A stretch of DNA of 64,000 nt, from the NCBI GenBank assembly GCA_022606425.2, contig JAHDVF020000069.1, positions 62,001 through 126,000 of the forward strand. Reading direction: 5' to 3'. Below the pieces are notes generated by a model, which searched no databases, was not told the DNA's origin, and saw nothing but the letters and a program-made list of their open reading frames with translations. This stretch comes from Lepidostoma basale (taxonomy: Eukaryota > Arthropoda > Insecta > Trichoptera > Lepidostomatidae). Shown one piece after another: positions 21,340 to 32,900 of this stretch (position 1 is its first letter; each line of letters opens with the position of its first letter). Made by a program: the position numbers and the translations under genes.

Positions 21340-21722
21340 CTTCTCCTTCTTTCTGTGTCCTGTCAGGTCTCTTTAACGTTGACTATCACTCTTGGTGATG
21401 ACCTGGGGAAAAATATCCAGAATGGTATCCCCATGCCTTCTCTGGAGGATTTTCTGTCGGGGTTACCTTCCCTTAGCTGGGTGTATCCAGTTTTATGGCG
21501 CTGGAAGCTCGCCATTCATCCTTTCTCTATTTGCTATGGCACTAAGTATTATGTGCCACATTGCCCGGGGTTCGCGGGGTCTTTAAAATACCTCTCGTGG
21601 ACGCTAGAGAGTTGGACTTGATAGTAGTGTTGCTGTTGTAAATGCAACATGGCGTCTTACGACATTTTGTAGAGGCATACTTTCCAGCAAAGCATACCCC
21701 ATCGTAGCCCTACTACCCTTTT
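21340..21722. repeat. Dispersed repeat H, copy 2, with LINE-like end
   Basis: CTTCTCCTTCTTTCTGTGTC and CAGGTCTCTTTAACGTTGAC (minus strand VIVNVKET) resemble the end of the LINE fragment at 39555-39730. The remainder (GGTTACCTTCCCTTAGCTGG, CATACCCCATCGTAGC) matches 1138-1392. Confidence 0.5.
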
Positions 21723-21814
21723 GAACCCCTATAAGTAATCTATTACGAGTATTTTCACCGGTTCTTACTTACTTCAGATGGCCGTACAATTCTTGATGAT
21801 GATGATTCCTGAGA

Positions 21815-22335
21815 TGATTTGGAGAATGATTCCTGAGATGATTTGGACATATGGAACGAATAGACGAGAGAAGAACGGTTAGAATATTGTATACATTGTG
21901 AATACTTGTGTGAGTGGAAAGAGAAGCCACGGAAGATCAAAGAAATCATGGCATGACAAAATTAATTAAATTATAAATGGCCCTCACATCCGAAGTCGAA
22001 AAAATCGACGAGCGTGTATTTTAGGATGTTTGAATATAGAGGAATCTCGAGAGGTATGTCAGGAGCAGTATTATTATTATTTTTTTTTAAAAAAAAGACT
22101 AATACCAAAGATTTTAATCAATGATATTAGAATTTATTTTACAATCTTTAATATGAGCACAAAATAGCTCATTATTATGAAGAAGGAATCTGGTCGTGCC
22201 CAGGCTCGAACCCAAGTCCCCTGGATCAGAAGCCAAGCGTTCAATCCCCCTAGACCACCACCCGATTAATCGGTTTAGGCAGTCCATAATCTATGCCTAC
22301 TCATCCGGGGAAATGGAATGATGATTAGTCAGTTA
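21815..22335 (+). mobile_element. Old RTE-A 3' fragment split by a SINE
   Basis: GGACATATGGAACGAATAGA to GAGAGGTATGTCAGGAGCA, then foreign sequence from 22068 to 22283, then the RTE-A end resumes: GCAGTCCATAATCTATGCCT ... GATGATTAGTCAGTTAC. Confidence 0.7.
22068..22283 (-). mobile_element. tRNA-derived SINE nested in RTE-A
   Basis: On the minus strand, 22262 down to 22195 reads as a tRNA-like head: TGGTGGTCTAGGGGGATTGA (A-box-like), GGCTTCTGATCCAG (anticodon arm with TCT in the loop, as in tRNA-Arg), GGGTTCGAGCC (B-box). The body continues leftward to a (TAA)n/A-rich tail. It is not a functional tRNA because the acceptor stem does not pair. Confidence 0.7.
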
Positions 22336-22344
22336 CAATAGTTT

Positions 22345-22640
22345 GCTCCCTGCACTTCTTTTCGCCCAGCTTAGTCAGATCAACTAGAAGATTATCCTTC
22401 AGGCGCTGTCTAGGCTTTACGCTCTTAGACATCTTACTTCTGCCGATCTTGGCGCTTAGGGAGTCTTAATTACTCTGTTTTCTCCGACTTGGCATGCTTG
22501 GCTAATCCATATATGGAGTCCAACTCTAACGGTGTTCGTTATAAAGGGCTGCTGGGACATTGTGCTCTTGGTTGCTCCTGTACCTCTAGGATCTAGCTAC
22601 AATACCAGGTCTTGGGATACTATTCTCAAACCAGTAGATT
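22345..22640 (-). mobile_element. LINE family C fragment
   Basis: CTGCACTTCTTTTCGCCCAG, CAGGCGCTGTCTAGGC and TTGTGCTCTTGGTTGCTCCT are the antisense of the family-C coding tail seen at 62070-62454. Degraded. Confidence 0.65.
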
Positions 22641-22719
22641 CTTTATTATTCTTTATGCGTCATTTTTCATGATTCAGAACCACAAGTCATCACTGGCTTG
22701 TTGATGGTGTTATAAATGC

Positions 22720-23010
22720 GCAGCTTAGTGCTTACAACAACAACAACAATAGCGCTACAGACCACTATGGGCCCCGGGCTCCTCCAGAATTCTTCGCCAC
22801 TCTCCCCAGTTCACCACCCGCATTCTCCAGTAAATAACACCAATTGCCCTGAGGTTCCCGTTCACACCATTCATTCACTTCAGTTTTTGTCTTTCCACGC
22901 CTCGTCGTGTAATGAGAATCTTAATTGGGATTCGATCTTCTTCAATTCGCTGAAGATGTCCCAACCATCTAAGACGCTGTATTTGTATGAACTTCAATAT
23001 GTTGGGCTCG
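22720..23010. repeat. Unclassified transposon-like stretch
   Basis: Starts with (CAA)n at 22737-22748, then a GC-rich segment (GACCACTATGGGCCCCGGGC). Minus-strand phrases look like a LINE tail, but I could not assign it. The 164-codon plus-strand frame over it has no family features. Confidence 0.35.
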
Positions 23011-24010
23011 TTGTAAAGACCTACCAGCTACTGTTTATATATAGTTATACCTCAATCTTCACATACCACGTACACAGAGAGGCCCAAAGATTTTTCAAAA
23101 TACCTTCCTTAACAAGAAAACTTAGTGTTCATCCTCTAATTTTTAGCGGTTGGACTAAATTAAATGAAATTGTGTCTTTATTTATATTACAATGGAAGAA
23201 TAATAGTTAGTATGTATTGCACTACATATTTTGTATAATTATTGGCTTTGCGTTTAAAAATAATTACGGCCTGCAACTGTTAAGAGCAAAGTTAATACCA
23301 TCATTGTGATTTATCGTTTAATTGTAACATTACGACAAACAAAATGATATGACGGTGTCATTGTTTGTAAACAAGTATCGATAATGGCGAGCTCATTCAC
23401 TGTAATGACATTAATAGTTGTAATGAGAAGCCTTCGTGAAACACTCTTCTCTGTGTGTCGGACATTGCGTGACGGCGCGATACAACGTAAATATGCATAA
23501 ACAATGTCACGCTCCAAACGAGTTCTACAAAACACTCAACACAGCATCATCGTCACAACGCTTCAGCCGGCTGGGCAATGGCTACCTCTTCTGCTGCTAT
23601 CGTTTGTATAAGTATGCCAGTTTCATAAATTGTTTCTCGGGATTACAAACGTGCCATCTCATTTTCCAGTATTCTAATTGCCATGTTATTTAAGCCTAAA
23701 TTAGGCGCTATGAAAAAATTATGTAAGTAGGTTATACGAGTATTTGCTGACATATCGCATATCTATTGATACAATATTGATAACAATATTTGCTGACAAG
23801 AACCCTCCTGTATGATGTACACCAACTAAAATCTGAAAGTTTCTGTAGCTTGCGCAACTTGACAAAACCTGCGTGTGTCAACTTGTATGGAGTATTTATA
23901 AAATCCGCTTGCAAAAGTTTTATTTCTAATGGACATATAACTTAATACCTTTTACCTTTATTTTGGTATTGGCATCATTAAACACACTGTAGTATCTCCA
24001 GTTCAAGGTA
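23011..24010. other. Intronic unique segment with forkhead- and DREF-like sites
   Basis: Bases 23320-23640 are repeat-free and GC-balanced. TTGTTTGTAAACAAGTATCG at about 23362 holds a forkhead-type GTAAACAA, and the overlapping TATCGATA is the insect DREF core. Neither proves function. The rest is AT-rich. Confidence 0.25.
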
Positions 24011-24094
24011 CACCCAGTGCCGGATAGCCATATAGCAGAATTGCAGCGATTGGGCTATGGGCTCCGCGCCTATAGACTCTCATGCATGGAAGTG

Positions 24095-24766
24095 GACCAC
24101 GATACTGGCAAAGAAGGATGCAAGTAGAATAAATGCAGTAGAAATGTGATCTTTTAGATGAATGTATGATAAATCTGTGTATGATAGTGTCTAATGTAAA
24201 TATAAGAAGTGAATGTAGTGCAAAATAAAATGTTATGAACAAAAAAATCAAAGAGCTATAAAATGATTTGGACACATGGAAAAATGAATGATGAAAAAAC
24301 GGTGAAGAAAGTATATGTTAACGATGTAAATGGAACAGAAAATAGCGGAAGATCTAGGAAAAGTGTCAGGATCAAATAAATAAATATTAAATGTCGGCCG
24401 CGAAATGGACGTGCGTCTTTTATACGATCTACGAATTTTAAGGAATCGAGAGAAGAATATCAGGGAAAAAAAATGTGCGGCCCATTTAGGATTTTGATTT
24501 TTTTATTTTTTTTTTCAAATTAAATCAGTTTATTTACTCAAAATAATTACACACAGCAAAAATGTTTAAGGCATCTATTGAGTACAGGTAAAATATTATA
24601 TACATACAACATAATACCAGGAACGCATTAGTGATGGTTCGACATTAAGAAGACAAGATAAGAGTATTTGTCCCCTGTACGTACTTTCATTAATTTGAAA
24701 GACGTCGATCTCCGAGGAGACCGCGTCCAGCCTACCCCTTCGGAGAGACGCCGTGATGGTTAGTTA
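24095..24766 (+). mobile_element. RTE-A 3' fragment interrupted by repeat J
   Basis: GATACTGGCAAAGAAGGATG to AAAATGTGCGGCCCATTT, then repeat J, then CCTACCCCTTCGGAGAGACG to GTTAGTTAG. The two halves join correctly when J is removed. Confidence 0.75.
24513..24712 (-). mobile_element. LINE-like repeat J, copy 3, nested in RTE-A
   Basis: TAAATCAGTTTATTTACTCA, GTTTAAGGCATCTATTGAGT and ATAATACCAGGAACGCATTA match the copy at 7855. It entered the last 50 bases of the RTE-A copy. Confidence 0.7.
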
Positions 24767-24809
24767 GTTGGCGTCGTGTGGCCCCGCGCTGATTTAATCC
24801 GGCACTGGC

Positions 24810-25439
24810 TACTCATGGACGCAGTGATTAACGATTACAATTTAAACAATTTTACAACTTCCATGTTTTTTGTTTAACTTTACAAAATTCAATGACTTTG
24901 AGTTTTATTATTTTTACGTAAATTTACGTGTACGTTCATATTTTTGTGTAGTATATGAATTATATAATTAACAAGGCAAATTTTCCCCGTTTTTGTAAAA
25001 GTAACTAAAAATAATCATTGTTATTAAATATAATAAATATCCGGATACGCAATACTCGGTATTCATTTGTGACGCGTTTTTGTGGCAACTTAAAAAAATA
25101 TATTTTATCATTAGTTGTTACATGTTAATGTAATGTTATAGCATATCTTCATTACCACTGTTAGCGAACATGTAAAACTTAACTCTTACAATTAGTACAT
25201 ACGTACATATATCTATTATTATTATAATATTCCTAGTATAAGTCACAACACGTCACACGCATCCATTGTTCCATATCATACAACATATCTTCATACAACT
25301 TTAAGTGTCTAAGTAACTTGATTAAATATTTAGTTTCTTCATCTTTTTTGCTATATACCTAGTTGGGTAGGAGGTCTTCCACGGGTAAAAGTTCCGTGAG
25401 GCTGATTTTGAAGTGTGATATAGGGATGTCGAATATTAA
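24810..25439. other. AT-rich intronic DNA
   Basis: Nothing recognised. Confidence 0.4.
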
Positions 25440-25578
25440 GCGAAGACTGAGAAATCAACGCGCGTCCTTGACACGATATACAAATGTTGAGGAAGCGAGA
25501 TAAAAATGTCAGGAAAGAACATAATTTTTTTCTGCCTTCCAATTCGGGGAGACGACGTGATGGTGAGCTAGTTTTTTC
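25440..25578 (+). mobile_element. RTE-A LINE terminal fragment
   Basis: CACGATATACAAATGTTGAG, GAAGCGAGATAAAAATGTCA and CGGGGAGACGACGTGATGG. Short and decayed. Confidence 0.7.
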
Positions 25579-26431
25579 GTGTCGCCTCCAATGGCGCGGT
25601 TGCGACGTGTTCAATAAACTGGCTTGATTATTACTCGAATCCAGTAAACCTGACATCGCTGACTCGTTGAATTCGAGTCCTTTTGTTGAATTTCAGCAAC
25701 GTTTCCGAATCTGTGTCAGTTATTTACAATATACAATCATTGGACATTGCATAACCCACCACATTTTGCAACTTTCCTATTGTTGACCATGCCGAATGGG
25801 TTCGAGTGTGCGCGGATACGGAGTCAGGCCAATTGTTGTGGCCACGCTTCGATGTTAATTTGTTTTATTCTATCATAGGTCCATTTTCTTATTTGAATAC
25901 AGCGATGTGTCTGATATACCAAGGTTCTTGACACCGTTGGCCGTAATTAGTGATGTGTGTAATACTTCCCAACTGGAAGGGACAGTAAATATACTTGACC
26001 AGAAAGCGTGGAAAATATTGAACTGCATTATATAAGTTACATAACATTATTAAGATATCAAATAGAATGCGTTTTTATTCAATATTCCTAACACCTTTGA
26101 AATGCTATCTTAATTGTTTATTTCTATTTATAAACTGGTATTATTTTGAATATATTCATAAATTTCAAAAGAAAAATATATAGATAATTTGATTTGCGAT
26201 ATCCACATATATATTATGTATAAGTATGTGATACAAAATTTACGGACTTGTGTATGAATATTTAAATACAATACTTAAGTAAAAATTTCGATATTTTCCA
26301 AGATTTTAGATATTTTTAAGACATTGATGAGGGTCATCGATGACCCGTATCAAGTAGATTGACAACTGAATCTGGCAAATAGAAAAAAAAATCACTAAAA
26401 TATTTTTGATCTTCTATATGGATACAACGTA
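25579..26431. other. Intronic DNA, mostly unique
   Basis: GC-balanced around 25580-25980 (TGTGCGCGGATACGGAGTC). A perfect 16-bp palindrome, GGGTCATCGATGACCC, lies at about 26332-26347. No gene found. Confidence 0.35.
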
Positions 26432-26850
26432 TTGGTTTACAAAAAGCCCCATTCGTTCCCTCCACTTAGTCGGTTCTTCAGCCATTCTTTTGATCTCTGT
26501 ATTGCTGTCACAGTGCGTGTCTCTTATCACTTGTTTCGTGTAGTCGTCTCTTGGGCGACCTCTGCCATTTCTGCCTTCAACTATTCCCTCTGCGATAGTA
26601 ATAAGCCGGCCCGGATGCTTGATGTTATGGCCTATTCAGTTTACTCGTTGCTGGGCAATCTTTTTGCATTTGACTCGTTTCTCCGGCCCTTCTCAATACC
26701 TCGCTGTTTTGGAAGTGTTCCGACCATTGGATACCCATCATGCGTCTTTAGCACCACATTTCGAAAGCAGTTAGACGTCTGCATTCACTCTGGCCAATGT
26801 CCATGTTTCACAGCCATACAGCAACACACTCCATACAATGATTTCTAATT
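26432..26850 (-). mobile_element. LINE family K (RTE-type, D-like) C-terminal fragment
   Basis: Minus-strand translation: IIVWSVLLYGCETWTL, then a GRNGRGRPRDDYTKQVIRD motif and EIKRMAEEPTKWRE. The 138-codon plus-strand frame is its antisense shadow. Confidence 0.7.
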
Positions 26851-26875
26851 ATAGATAACGATTCAATAACTTTTT

Positions 26876-27292
26876 ACTAACTTAATCATCACGCCGTTTC
26901 CCCGGAGGGGTAGGCAGAGAGGATGGACCACCATACCGTTCTGCCCTGAAATACGTCTCTTGTTCCTCCACATTTATACATAGTAACATGAACGTTCGTC
27001 GATTTTTCCGACATTGAATGTGGCCGCCTTTCAGAATTTGATTAATTTGGTCATGCCATGCTTTCCTTGGTCTTCCAAGACTTTTCTTTTCACTCACACT
27101 GCTTTTATACGACATTTTAACCATTTTTCTCGTCCTTTCGTTCCATATTTCCAAACCATCGGAGGGATCATTTTTTAAATTTTACTTATGATTCAATCAT
27201 CTGCCTTCCATTTCTTCTTTATTAAGTCGTTCGGTATTCTATCATATATCGTTTTCCCGCACATTCTTCTCATTGATCTCAGTGATCTCATC
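26876..27292 (-). mobile_element. RTE-A-like LINE 3' fragment, diverged
   Basis: Starts AATCATCACGCCGTTTCCCC, then minus-strand coding for a KSLGRPRKAWHDQINQILKG-like motif and NVEEQET. The (CTAA) tail is eroded to ACTAACTTAA. It runs to the RRMCGK region near 27280. Confidence 0.75.
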
Positions 27293-27463
27293 AACAACTT
27301 TTTAATCGATGAATCATTGAAAATTATTCAGAATAACATGAACATTACAATACAAATTTTAGCTTAACACCGTGAGTTGAACTAGCCAAGTTAACTAACG
27401 CATGTTATATATAATTCTAGGTTCTTGCACTAAGATTTAATTTTTTTTGGTTAGTTTATATCG

Positions 27464-27507
27464 TTCTCCCGATGATGAAGGTGTAAGCCTTCGAAACATG
27501 TCGAGAA
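27464..27507 (+). ncRNA. Hammerhead-ribozyme-like motif with full stems
   Basis: TTCTC (stem I), CCGATGA core (U4 changed to C), one extra T, stem II GAAGG-TGTAAG-CCTTC (5 bp, perfect), GAAA, self-complementary ACATGT, C, then GAGAA closing stem I with 5 bp. Only the U-to-C change in the core departs from the conserved bases. Confidence 0.5.
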
Positions 27508-27914
27508 AAATAAACTCAAAAGTGGAGGGGTTTTAATTCATAAAAATTCGTCAAAATTGTTTTCTATTTAGAACAAAAAAAAATGATTCGCAGAGAATCT
27601 ATCCCACGCCCCATGGATTACGAATTCTAAACCCAAGAAAACTAACCGAATAAAACCAAAACTCAGTTTGACATAGAAACGTTTTCCGAGGAATTCATTT
27701 TATTAATAAACAAATAATAAATGTGTTAATAGAATTTTTTTAAATCGTTAACGTACATGATAAAAATAACTGCTTAGAAATATTTTGAGTTTGGATTAAG
27801 CATACCCAAAATTTTAAATAGTACCGAATTTGCAACAGCTACCCTAAGTTATTTATCAACCTCGATGTGTTCCATCTGCACGAACGAAAAATGTCGGAGC
27901 AATCTTTCGGCGTG
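27508..27914. other. AT-rich intronic DNA
   Basis: Nothing recognised. Confidence 0.4.
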
Positions 27915-28185
27915 AAGGCCGTACCACACTGTTTGAAACAAGCTCTCCACAGGGGTGACCTTGGTGGAGAGCTGTGGAGCCCACGGTTGGTGTAGCGTCC
28001 ACATACTGTTGTTAACAAGCTCTCCACATGTGGATTGCGTGTTTAAACGGTGGATCCACACGCATACTATGCGCGTCCGTCCACAAAGTTTGTTGAAGGT
28101 CAAACGAATTTTGGTTTCAAACAAGTGTCTACACAGTTTTAAACCGCCGGTGGAGAGCTTGTTTAAAACAGTGTGGCACGGCTTT
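27915..28185. mobile_element. MITE-like element with 36-bp terminal inverted repeats
   Basis: Ends 27915-27950 (AAGGCCGTACCACACTGTTT ...) and 28150-28185 are inverted copies matching at 33 of 36 bases. The 12-mer CAAGCTCTCCAC of the end also occurs inside, at about 28017. The interior is GC-richer than the flanks and non-coding. Superfamily unknown; no clear target duplication. Confidence 0.75.
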
Positions 28186-28373
28186 CAATGAAACTATTTT
28201 TTTTATTAATCTCTTTAAAATATGAGTACTTTTATCTGAATTAAGTTTCATTTCGATATTTATTCAGTAGTTTGTTCTGTCAATTCTTATATATTTGCGG
28301 TAGCATGCAATTGGCCTTATTTTATTGTTTAATCGTATATCATAAGTATTACAATCTCTGTTTGTAGTCAACT
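28186..28373. other. AT-rich intronic DNA
   Basis: Nothing recognised. Confidence 0.4.
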
Positions 28374-28863
28374 TAATGTTGTCATCGCAATCAAAAACCT
28401 ATCCAAAACGATAGAATGACAGTGCACAATCGACCCTTATGTATGGAAGCGAAGCATGGAACTGGCAAAAGAAGGATGAAAGTAGAATAAATTCCGTAGA
28501 AATTGAGATCTCTTAGACGAATGTGTGGATACTTTGTGTATGATGGAGTGTCGAATGAAAATATAAGAAGTGAATGCGGTGTGAATGATAGTGTTATGAA
28601 CAAAATAATGAAAGGATCATTAAGATGGTTTGGACATATGGAAAGAATGAATGAAGAAAGAATGGTAATTTTTTTTATATGTTAACGATGTAAATGGAAC
28701 CAAAAATAAAGGAAGACCGAGGAACACGTGGCACGATCAAATAAATCAAATATTGAATGTTGGCCATGTCGGAGTCGGAGAAGTCGACGCACGTGCATGA
28801 AAAGATGTATGAATGTTGAGGAAGCGAGAGAAATATGTCAGGAAAGAAAAGTGTGGCAGTCCA
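28374..28863 (+). mobile_element. RTE-A LINE copy lacking its 3' end
   Basis: From GTTGTCATCGCAATCAAAAA and CTTATGTATGGAAGCGAAGC through to AGTGTGGCAGTCCAT, then unrelated sequence. The last 40 bases and the tail are missing, unlike the other copies, so a deletion or recombination removed them. Confidence 0.8.
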
Positions 28864-29947
28864 TGTTGAATACGTTTACGTTCTATTTTAAAAAGCGTTT
28901 TATTTTTGCCGAATTTGTGAGAGGGAAGAAAAAGGGAAAGGAATGTGAGAGGAGCTGACTAGCTCTTCGTGATGGTGACGACAGCGTGATGTTTACTTCA
29001 CAATAATAAGGTGATCACACGATGACGCGGTGGAATGAAACAAAATCGACAAAAGATCATTATGATAGGAAAAACGAAAGCATTAACGATTAAGACAAAT
29101 TGATTAAATGCACGAACCTTCACTTGTTTATTGAATTTTAGAAACATTATATTGATTAATGAAGTACTTTGAATGGTTTATATTATAAGTGGACAGTAGA
29201 AATAATTAAGGGTTTTACATAAGAAAAATCTTAAGTATCATAAAAGCCAAAAAAGTGTTATTGATCCCAATTGGTGTTAAAGATAAATACCAATAACTGT
29301 GAAAATGCAATGACTGAATAATACATGCAGTTCAAATAAGTGATTTTACATTTTTATTTATTTTATGTTAATAACTTTGTAATAACTACCCATCAATTCT
29401 CTTCAGTATGCCATTTCTATTTATTTAGATTATTGAAATTTTCGTATTGTAAGATTATTTTAAATTATGTTTAAAACGATTATGACAGATTACGTCAGCG
29501 ATTCTGCATTCTATATGTAAATTGTTTGTGCATATCGTTAAATATGTTTATGTACTAATAATTAGTGATATGTAGGTGAAAATAACCGTGTGTGAACTCT
29601 TGTTCTTACGTTAAAAGTTATATTTCTTTGGCGTAACAAATAAGAAAAAAACATATCTAAAGCTTTTAAACATGAGTTTTGTCACTACACAATATGAGAA
29701 AAATGAATTTATTATTTATATTGATGGCTAACCTCATCATATAACTTTATAAAACATGATTTGTATTAGTAATATTCGAATTATGGGACTAACTTCATTC
29801 AGGTATCATTTCATGACAAGTTTTTGCTATACAAGAGTTGGCACGCTTGAAATGTTTCATATTTTGATTATCTGAGAGTTTTCTCAGAAATTTATCTTTT
29901 ATGATATTTTTATAATTCTGTCTACAAATTGAATGTCCCATTTCGTA
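28864..29947. other. AT-rich intronic DNA
   Basis: A short purine-rich GAGAGGGAAGAAAAAGGGAA stretch at 28920. Otherwise nothing recognised. Confidence 0.4.
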
Positions 29948-29956
29948 CTATTATTA

Positions 29957-32900
29957 CTAACTAACTAACTAACTAACCATCACGCCGTCTCCCCGAAGGG
30001 GTAGGCAGAAAGAATGGACTGCCACACTTTTCTTTCCTGACATATTTCTCTCGCTTCCTCAACATTCATACATCGTGTCATGCACGCGCGTCGATTTCTC
30101 TGACTCCTCACATGACATTCAATATTTGATTTATTTGATCGTGCCACGTTTTCCTCGGTCTTCCTCTATTTCTGGTTCCATTTACATCATTAAAATATAT
30201 TTTTTTTACCATTCTTTCTTCATTCATTCTTTCCATATGTCCAAACCATCTTAATGATCCTTTCATTATTTTGTTCATGACACCATCATTCACACCGCAT
30301 TCACTTCTTATATTTTCATTCGGCACTCTATCATACACAGAGTATCCACACATTCTTCTAAGAGATCTCATTTCAACTGCATTTATTCTACTTTCATCCT
30401 TCCTTTGCCAGTTCCATGCTTCGCTTCCATACATAAGGGTCGGTAGAAGAACACCATTGTGCACTACCATTCTAGCTTTTTTGGATAGGTTTTTGTTTGC
30501 GATGACAACTTTAAGTGCACCATTCACTTTGTTGCCTGCCCCAACCCTTCTTTCAATATCCCTCTCCACTCGCCCATCTCTTGTAAACATACTACCTAAA
30601 TACACGAACTCAACTACTTGCTCCAAATTTTCACCATTCACGCTAATGTTGCAGACTGTCATGGTTTCTTCCTTTTCAAAAATCATTACCTTGGACTTAT
30701 TAACATTCATCATCAGATCATTTCGCATGCATACCTCATACATACAATTCACCAGGACTTGTAGTTCATGCTCGTTGTCAGCAAGTAGGACAGCGTCATC
30801 CGCATACAAGAGACAGCTTACTGACACTCCGCTCATTTTGGCACCTACATCCAACCCTTTCAGCTCTCTCATACAATTGTCCATATACAGATTAAATAAC
30901 CACGGGGACATTACGCAACCTTGTTTGACACCTTTATTGATATCAAACCAGGCTGTAAGATCTCCATTTACTCTGACACTAGCAGTGCTTTCCGTGTATA
31001 GCGACTTAATGGCCGTGATCAGTTTTGTACTTATTCCATATTCAGACAATATTTTCCACAACTTTTCTCTATTAACGTAATCATATGCTTTTTGTAAGTC
31101 GACAAATGCACAGAAAAGTTTGCGATTTTTGGCCAGAAACTTCTCTGTCAATGTACGAAGTCCAAAAATTTGATCCATACATCCTCTGCCATTCATAAAG
31201 GCACCTTGCACATCCCAAACTTTGTCACTCGTCAATTTTCTTACTCTTTCTATTAAAATTCTGCCATAGACTTTACCAACGACACTCAAAAGACTAATAG
31301 CTCTGTGGTTTCCACATTCCATACGCGATCCTTTTCCTTTGTACAGGGGCATAATTACTGCTCTCCTCCAGTCTAGCGGCGTATATCCCTCCTCCAAGCA
31401 CTGGTTAAATAACTTACATAACCATGTAGAAACCACTTCGCCACCGCTTTTAATAAAGTCTATGGCAATACAATCAAACCCAACAGCTTTTCCACTTTTC
31501 ATTGCACTCACGGATCTTTTCATCTCATTCGTACTTATTTTTTCAATATTATCATTCATAGGTCCCGCACTCGCACTAGCTGTCATATTTTCGATCACGC
31601 TTGTATCACCACCATACATCTCCTTAAAATATTCCATCCATCTTTCTTGTATGATCTTACTCTCCGTTAACATTCTTCCCTCGTTGTCTAAAATTGCTTT
31701 CACACATCCACTATCAGGAGGATTTCGGGCTTTTTTAACTTCTTTCCAAAACATTTTTAAATTTGCTTGGAAGTTGTTTGTCATTTTGAGCCCTTCTTCC
31801 TCCTTCAGCTTTTCTTTCCGCGCTTTCACTACCGACTTCACTCTCTTCTTGCATACCTTATACAAATCTTTTGCTCTTTCATACTTAACTCTGTCATTCT
31901 TATTTATCGACAACATATTCAACCAAGCATCTTTCTTCTCTTTAACAGCAATCTTTACGTCATCATTCCACCATGCATCCCCTTTCTTTCTTCCTTGTAC
32001 ACACACACCACACGATTCTTTCGCTGATTCACACAAACTCTCCTTCAAGTATTTCCAGGTCTCGTCAATACTCAACTCACTTACATCCCGCTCACTCAAT
32101 CTATCTTTCACTTTTCTTACGAAATTATTTCTTACGTCATTGTTTTGCAGTTTTTCAACTTTGACTCTAGTCGGTGCGGCTACTGTTTTGCTTCTTCTGG
32201 TTCGCCATCCCCGGAATAAGATCACTTTTGCCACTACTAAAAAATGATCCGTTTCCAGTTCGGCTCCCCTGAAGACCCTTGAATCAACAGTATCCGCCCG
32301 TAATCTAGAGTCTACAATGACGTAATCTATAATGGACCTTTCAAATCCTCTTTCCCAAGTATAGAGATGGATTCTCTTATGATCGAAGATGGTATTTGAT
32401 ACAAAGAGACCCCATTCTATACACAACTCAAGCAGTCTCCTTCCATTATCATTTATTCGTCTATCACCAAACGTACCCAGACATTCCTCGTACCCACTCC
32501 TACGGATTCCCACCCAACCGTTCATATCACCTGCTATTATCAATCTTTCGTTTTCACTCTTACACACCAATGTCTCTCTCACTTTGTCCCAAAACTCATC
32601 TTTACTCGCCTCATTTTCGTTGTTACCAGGGGCGTATCCAATTAAAAGGAAAACTCTTGTTAACCCGATCTTGAAGCGAATCCACATGAGTCTTGGGCTA
32701 ACACATTTATAACCTTTCATACATTCTACCATCCTTGGAGCTAGCACTGCCGCCACGCCTTGGCATGCTCTGTGGTCATTCGGCACACCCGACCACAGAA
32801 CAAGCTTATCCGCATGCTCCAAGGAACCACACTCTTTCATCATACATTCAGTCACACATAAAACATCTAAACACTTTTTATCCATTTCTGCACACATCTC

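Larger units (their letters stand above)
24014..24808. mobile_element. Possible DNA transposon shell with 12-bp inverted ends
   Basis: CCAGTGCCGGAT (24014-24025) and ATCCGGCACTGG (24797-24808) are perfect inverted repeats. They lie just outside the RTE-A copy at 24095-24766. CAGTG at the ends would suit a hAT-type element, but no 8-bp duplication is visible. Confidence 0.35.

Noticed and set aside
22195..22262. tRNA-Arg gene
   Set aside because: A- and B-box-like sequence and a TCT loop are present, but the acceptor stem does not pair and the sequence continues into a SINE body inside an RTE-A copy.
26332..26347. GGGTCATCGATGACCC palindrome after TTGATGA as another hammerhead
   Set aside because: The GAAA segment after the stem is replaced by GTAT and no stem I forms.
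26432..26848. 138-codon plus-strand frame as a gene
   Set aside because: The minus strand reads as a LINE C-terminal RT region (WSVLLYGCETWTL, GRGRPR), so the plus frame is a shadow.
30271..31080. Long plus-strand frame of 269 codons
   Set aside because: It is the antisense of the RTE-A polyprotein; the same holds for 31339-32247, 32389-32712 and 32735-33022.
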